In this document: positions 62,221 to 64,000 of the stretch, in pieces
Layout of the letters: every line of letters starts with the position of its first letter
How positions within the stretch are numbered: position 1 is the first letter of the stretch
From: Elysia chlorotica
Lineage: Eukaryota > Mollusca > Gastropoda > Plakobranchidae
Direction of reading: 5' to 3'
Length of the DNA: 64,000 bases
Assembly: GCA_003991915.1 (NCBI GenBank)
Contig: RQTK01000104.1
Span: 691,543-755,542 of the forward strand
Translations under genes and position numbers: made by a program
Notes under the pieces: model-generated
Seen by the model: the letters and a program-made list of their open reading frames with translations, nothing else
Told to the model about the DNA's origin: nothing
Database searches by the model: none

Positions 62221-62589
62221 ACAAAAAAGTCATGGAATGTCACTAGAATAGTATGGTATAGTGCTGTTGGTTGCCGGGCTCTTGATTGACTCTCCCCTTT
62301 ATTAACATCTAATTGCTCCCAAGGATGATTCTATACGGCGACAGAACAGAACGTGATACGCAGAACCTGGGCACTCACATTATACTGAGACATAATTTAC
62401 CAAATGCTGACTACAGTCATTTTAAAATAGATGTATTTTAAATTAAGGCACAGCATTCACTCTCCTTGACGATATTTTAGTAGAATATTTATAATAAATA
62501 TGCATAATGTGTAGGAGTTTTATGTAGTTAAACGTCAACAACTGCTTTGACTTTATTTGTTGGATGCACATAATCTAGATACATTATAC

Positions 62590-62697
62590 ATAGATCAGGT
62601 CATAAGAGAACAGACGCGGCGACTGCAGCAGAGATTGAACTAAAGACCTTCAGATTACAGTCCGCGCGCTCTACCCTTGGACCGCAGCTGCCCCGGT
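62590..62697 (-). mobile_element. SINE head fragment
   Basis: Minus strand reads cggtccaagggtagagcgcg (box-A-like) and a weak box B, with the rc of gattgaactaaagacc at 62632-62647. A partial family body (ttatgtagttaaacgtcaac) lies to the left at about 62520. Confidence 0.5.
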
Positions 62698-62859
62698 AAC
62701 AACATACGGTGTGTGATCAAAGTGGCGAGATGGTTATCTGTGTGGCCAGCAGGTTGAGCCCAGCACTCAGGTCTGTGACCGACATTTCAAACACAACGGG
62801 AGGGACCCCGGGTTGTGCAATAGCCTGGAACGTTTGGAGGATACTTAGGGCACATCTCT

Positions 62860-63530
62860 CTACTTCTGTCGCTCTGTCTCTGTCTCTGTCTCTGTCTCCC
62901 ACCCTCTCTACTTCTGGCTCGCTGTCTCTGTCTCTGTCTCTGTCTCCCACCCTCTCTACTTCTGGCGCGCTGTCTCTGTCTCTCCCCATCTCTCTACTTC
63001 TGTCTCTGTGCCTGTCTTTGTCTCCCCATCTCTCTACTTCTTTCGCTCTGTCTCTGTCTCTGTCTCCGCATCCCAATACTTCTGTCGCTATGTCTCTGTC
63101 TCTGTCGCCGCATCTCAATACTTCTGTCGCTATGTCTCTNNNNNNNNNNNNNNNNNNNNNNNNNNNNNNNTGTCTCCGCATCTCAATACTTCTGTCTCTA
63201 TGTCTCTGTCTCTGTCTCCGCATCTCAATACTTCTGTCGCTATGTCTCTGTCTCTGTCTCCGCATCTCATTACTTCTGTCGCTATGTCTCTGTCTCTGTC
63301 TCCGCATCGCAATACTTCTGTCGCTATGTCTATGTCTCTGTCTCCGCATCTCAATACTTCTGTCGCTATGTCTCTGTCTCTGTCTCCCCATCCCAATACT
63401 TCTGTCTCTATGTCTCTGTCTCTGTCTCCCCATCTCAATACTTCTATCTCTCTGTCTCTGTCTCTGTCTCCCCATCTCAATACTTCTATCTCTTTGTCTC
63501 TGTCTCTGTCTCCGCATCTCTCACCCTCTC
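62860..63530. repeat. 42-bp minisatellite, interrupted by a gap
   Basis: Units of tctccgcatctcaatacttc plus tgtcgctatgtctctgtctctg, 42 bp, at least eleven visible copies; earlier units (62860-63000) use ccaccctctctacttctggc. Because 42 is a multiple of 3, the frame stays open for 348 codons (62709-63755) with a 14-residue period, as expected from the repeat alone. The gap 63140-63170 falls inside. Confidence 0.95.
63140..63170. other. Assembly gap (31 N)
   Basis: Run of N inside the 42-bp minisatellite. The true copy number is therefore unknown. Confidence 1.
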
Positions 63531-63682
63531 TTTCTCTCTCTGCATATCTCTTTATTTTCACTCTTTTTATTTCAATTTCTAGCTCTTAAACTCTTTCTCC
63601 CTCTCTCTTTCTCTATTTCTCTTATTCTCTTTTCCATTATATCATTTTTTAAATGTGCCTCTATTCGTGTCCCTCCCCTCTA

Positions 63683-63713
<31 letters not shown>

Positions 63714-63860
63714 TGCATGTTCTTTCTCCTAGTACTTTTTCCTATTATTTTTTAATCAATTATCATTTATCAATCTTTTGTATATATTTATTCATCTGTT
63801 CATATTTTTAAAAAACAAATAATGTATATTTTGTATCCTCTCTCTCTCTCTCTCTCCCCC
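63530..63860. repeat. CT-rich low-complexity DNA
   Basis: Pyrimidine-rich sequence with CT runs at 63683-63712 and 63838-63858; no coding signal. Confidence 0.8.
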
Positions 63861-64000
63861 CCTGCCTTGATGGTTAGATAACTATCTAAGTGTCTGTCTG
63901 TGATCTCCTATGGTCAGACTGGAAAGATGTAGCCATCGCTGGCGATCTATGGCGATAGAATCTTGATACAAAGAGATGCGAGGTTATAATCTCCCTTCAC

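Noticed and set aside
62709-63755. 348-codon frame as a protein-coding gene
   Set aside because: It is almost entirely a 42-bp minisatellite in phase, crosses a gap, and has no domain or splice structure.

Overview
The window is nuclear DNA from an invertebrate animal, most likely a lophotrochozoan and plausibly a gastropod mollusc. It is AT-rich, has long introns with GT..AG borders, and carries many microsatellites, tRNA-headed SINEs and decayed LINE fragments. The phylum is inference: nothing here fixes the species. Two assembly gaps are present (48020-48158 and 63140-63170).

The only clear protein-coding genes are two paralogues of the visual system homeobox (Vsx/Chx10) family of paired-like homeodomain transcription factors. 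Copy A is on the + strand. Its exons are 1636-1732 (basic stretch plus homeodomain N-terminal arm; tentative), 6758-6881 (homeodomain residues 6-46), 16688-16868 (homeodomain 47-60 plus the CVC domain) and 18324-19780 (end of CVC, OAR-like motif and a long charged then Phe/Pro-rich tail). A roughly 1.3 kb 3' UTR follows. Copy B is on the - strand, facing copy A tail to tail. Its visible exons are 54124-54304 (homeodomain 47-60 plus CVC) and 53284-53567 (OAR-like motif and a short tail). Its upstream exons were not found and probably lie beyond position 64000. Exon 54124-54304 matches copy A's exon in length (181 bp) and in both splice phases, so the two are true duplicates with conserved structure.

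Layout: 1-1635 AT-rich upstream DNA; 1733-6757 intron with a jockey-like LINE remnant; 6882-16687 large intron with SINEs, microsatellites and GC-rich islands; 16869-18323 intron with a telomere-like minisatellite; about 21090-52985 the gap between the two 3' ends, with many repeats and several non-repetitive GC-richer islands that could be cis-regulatory; 53568-54123 short intron of copy B; 54305-64000 probably the long homeobox intron of copy B, with an inverted copy of its own exon edge, a LINE reverse-transcriptase remnant, GACA arrays and two long minisatellites.

The most striking structure is a 167-bp inverted repeat (54233-54399 against 54665-54831, five mismatches by hand alignment). 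It duplicates the 3' splice site and first 72 nt of copy B's homeobox/CVC exon in opposite orientation inside the preceding intron. A copy B transcript could fold this into a long hairpin covering that splice site. A second notable point is that copy A's exon coding the basic stretch overlaps sequence resembling a tRNA-derived SINE head.
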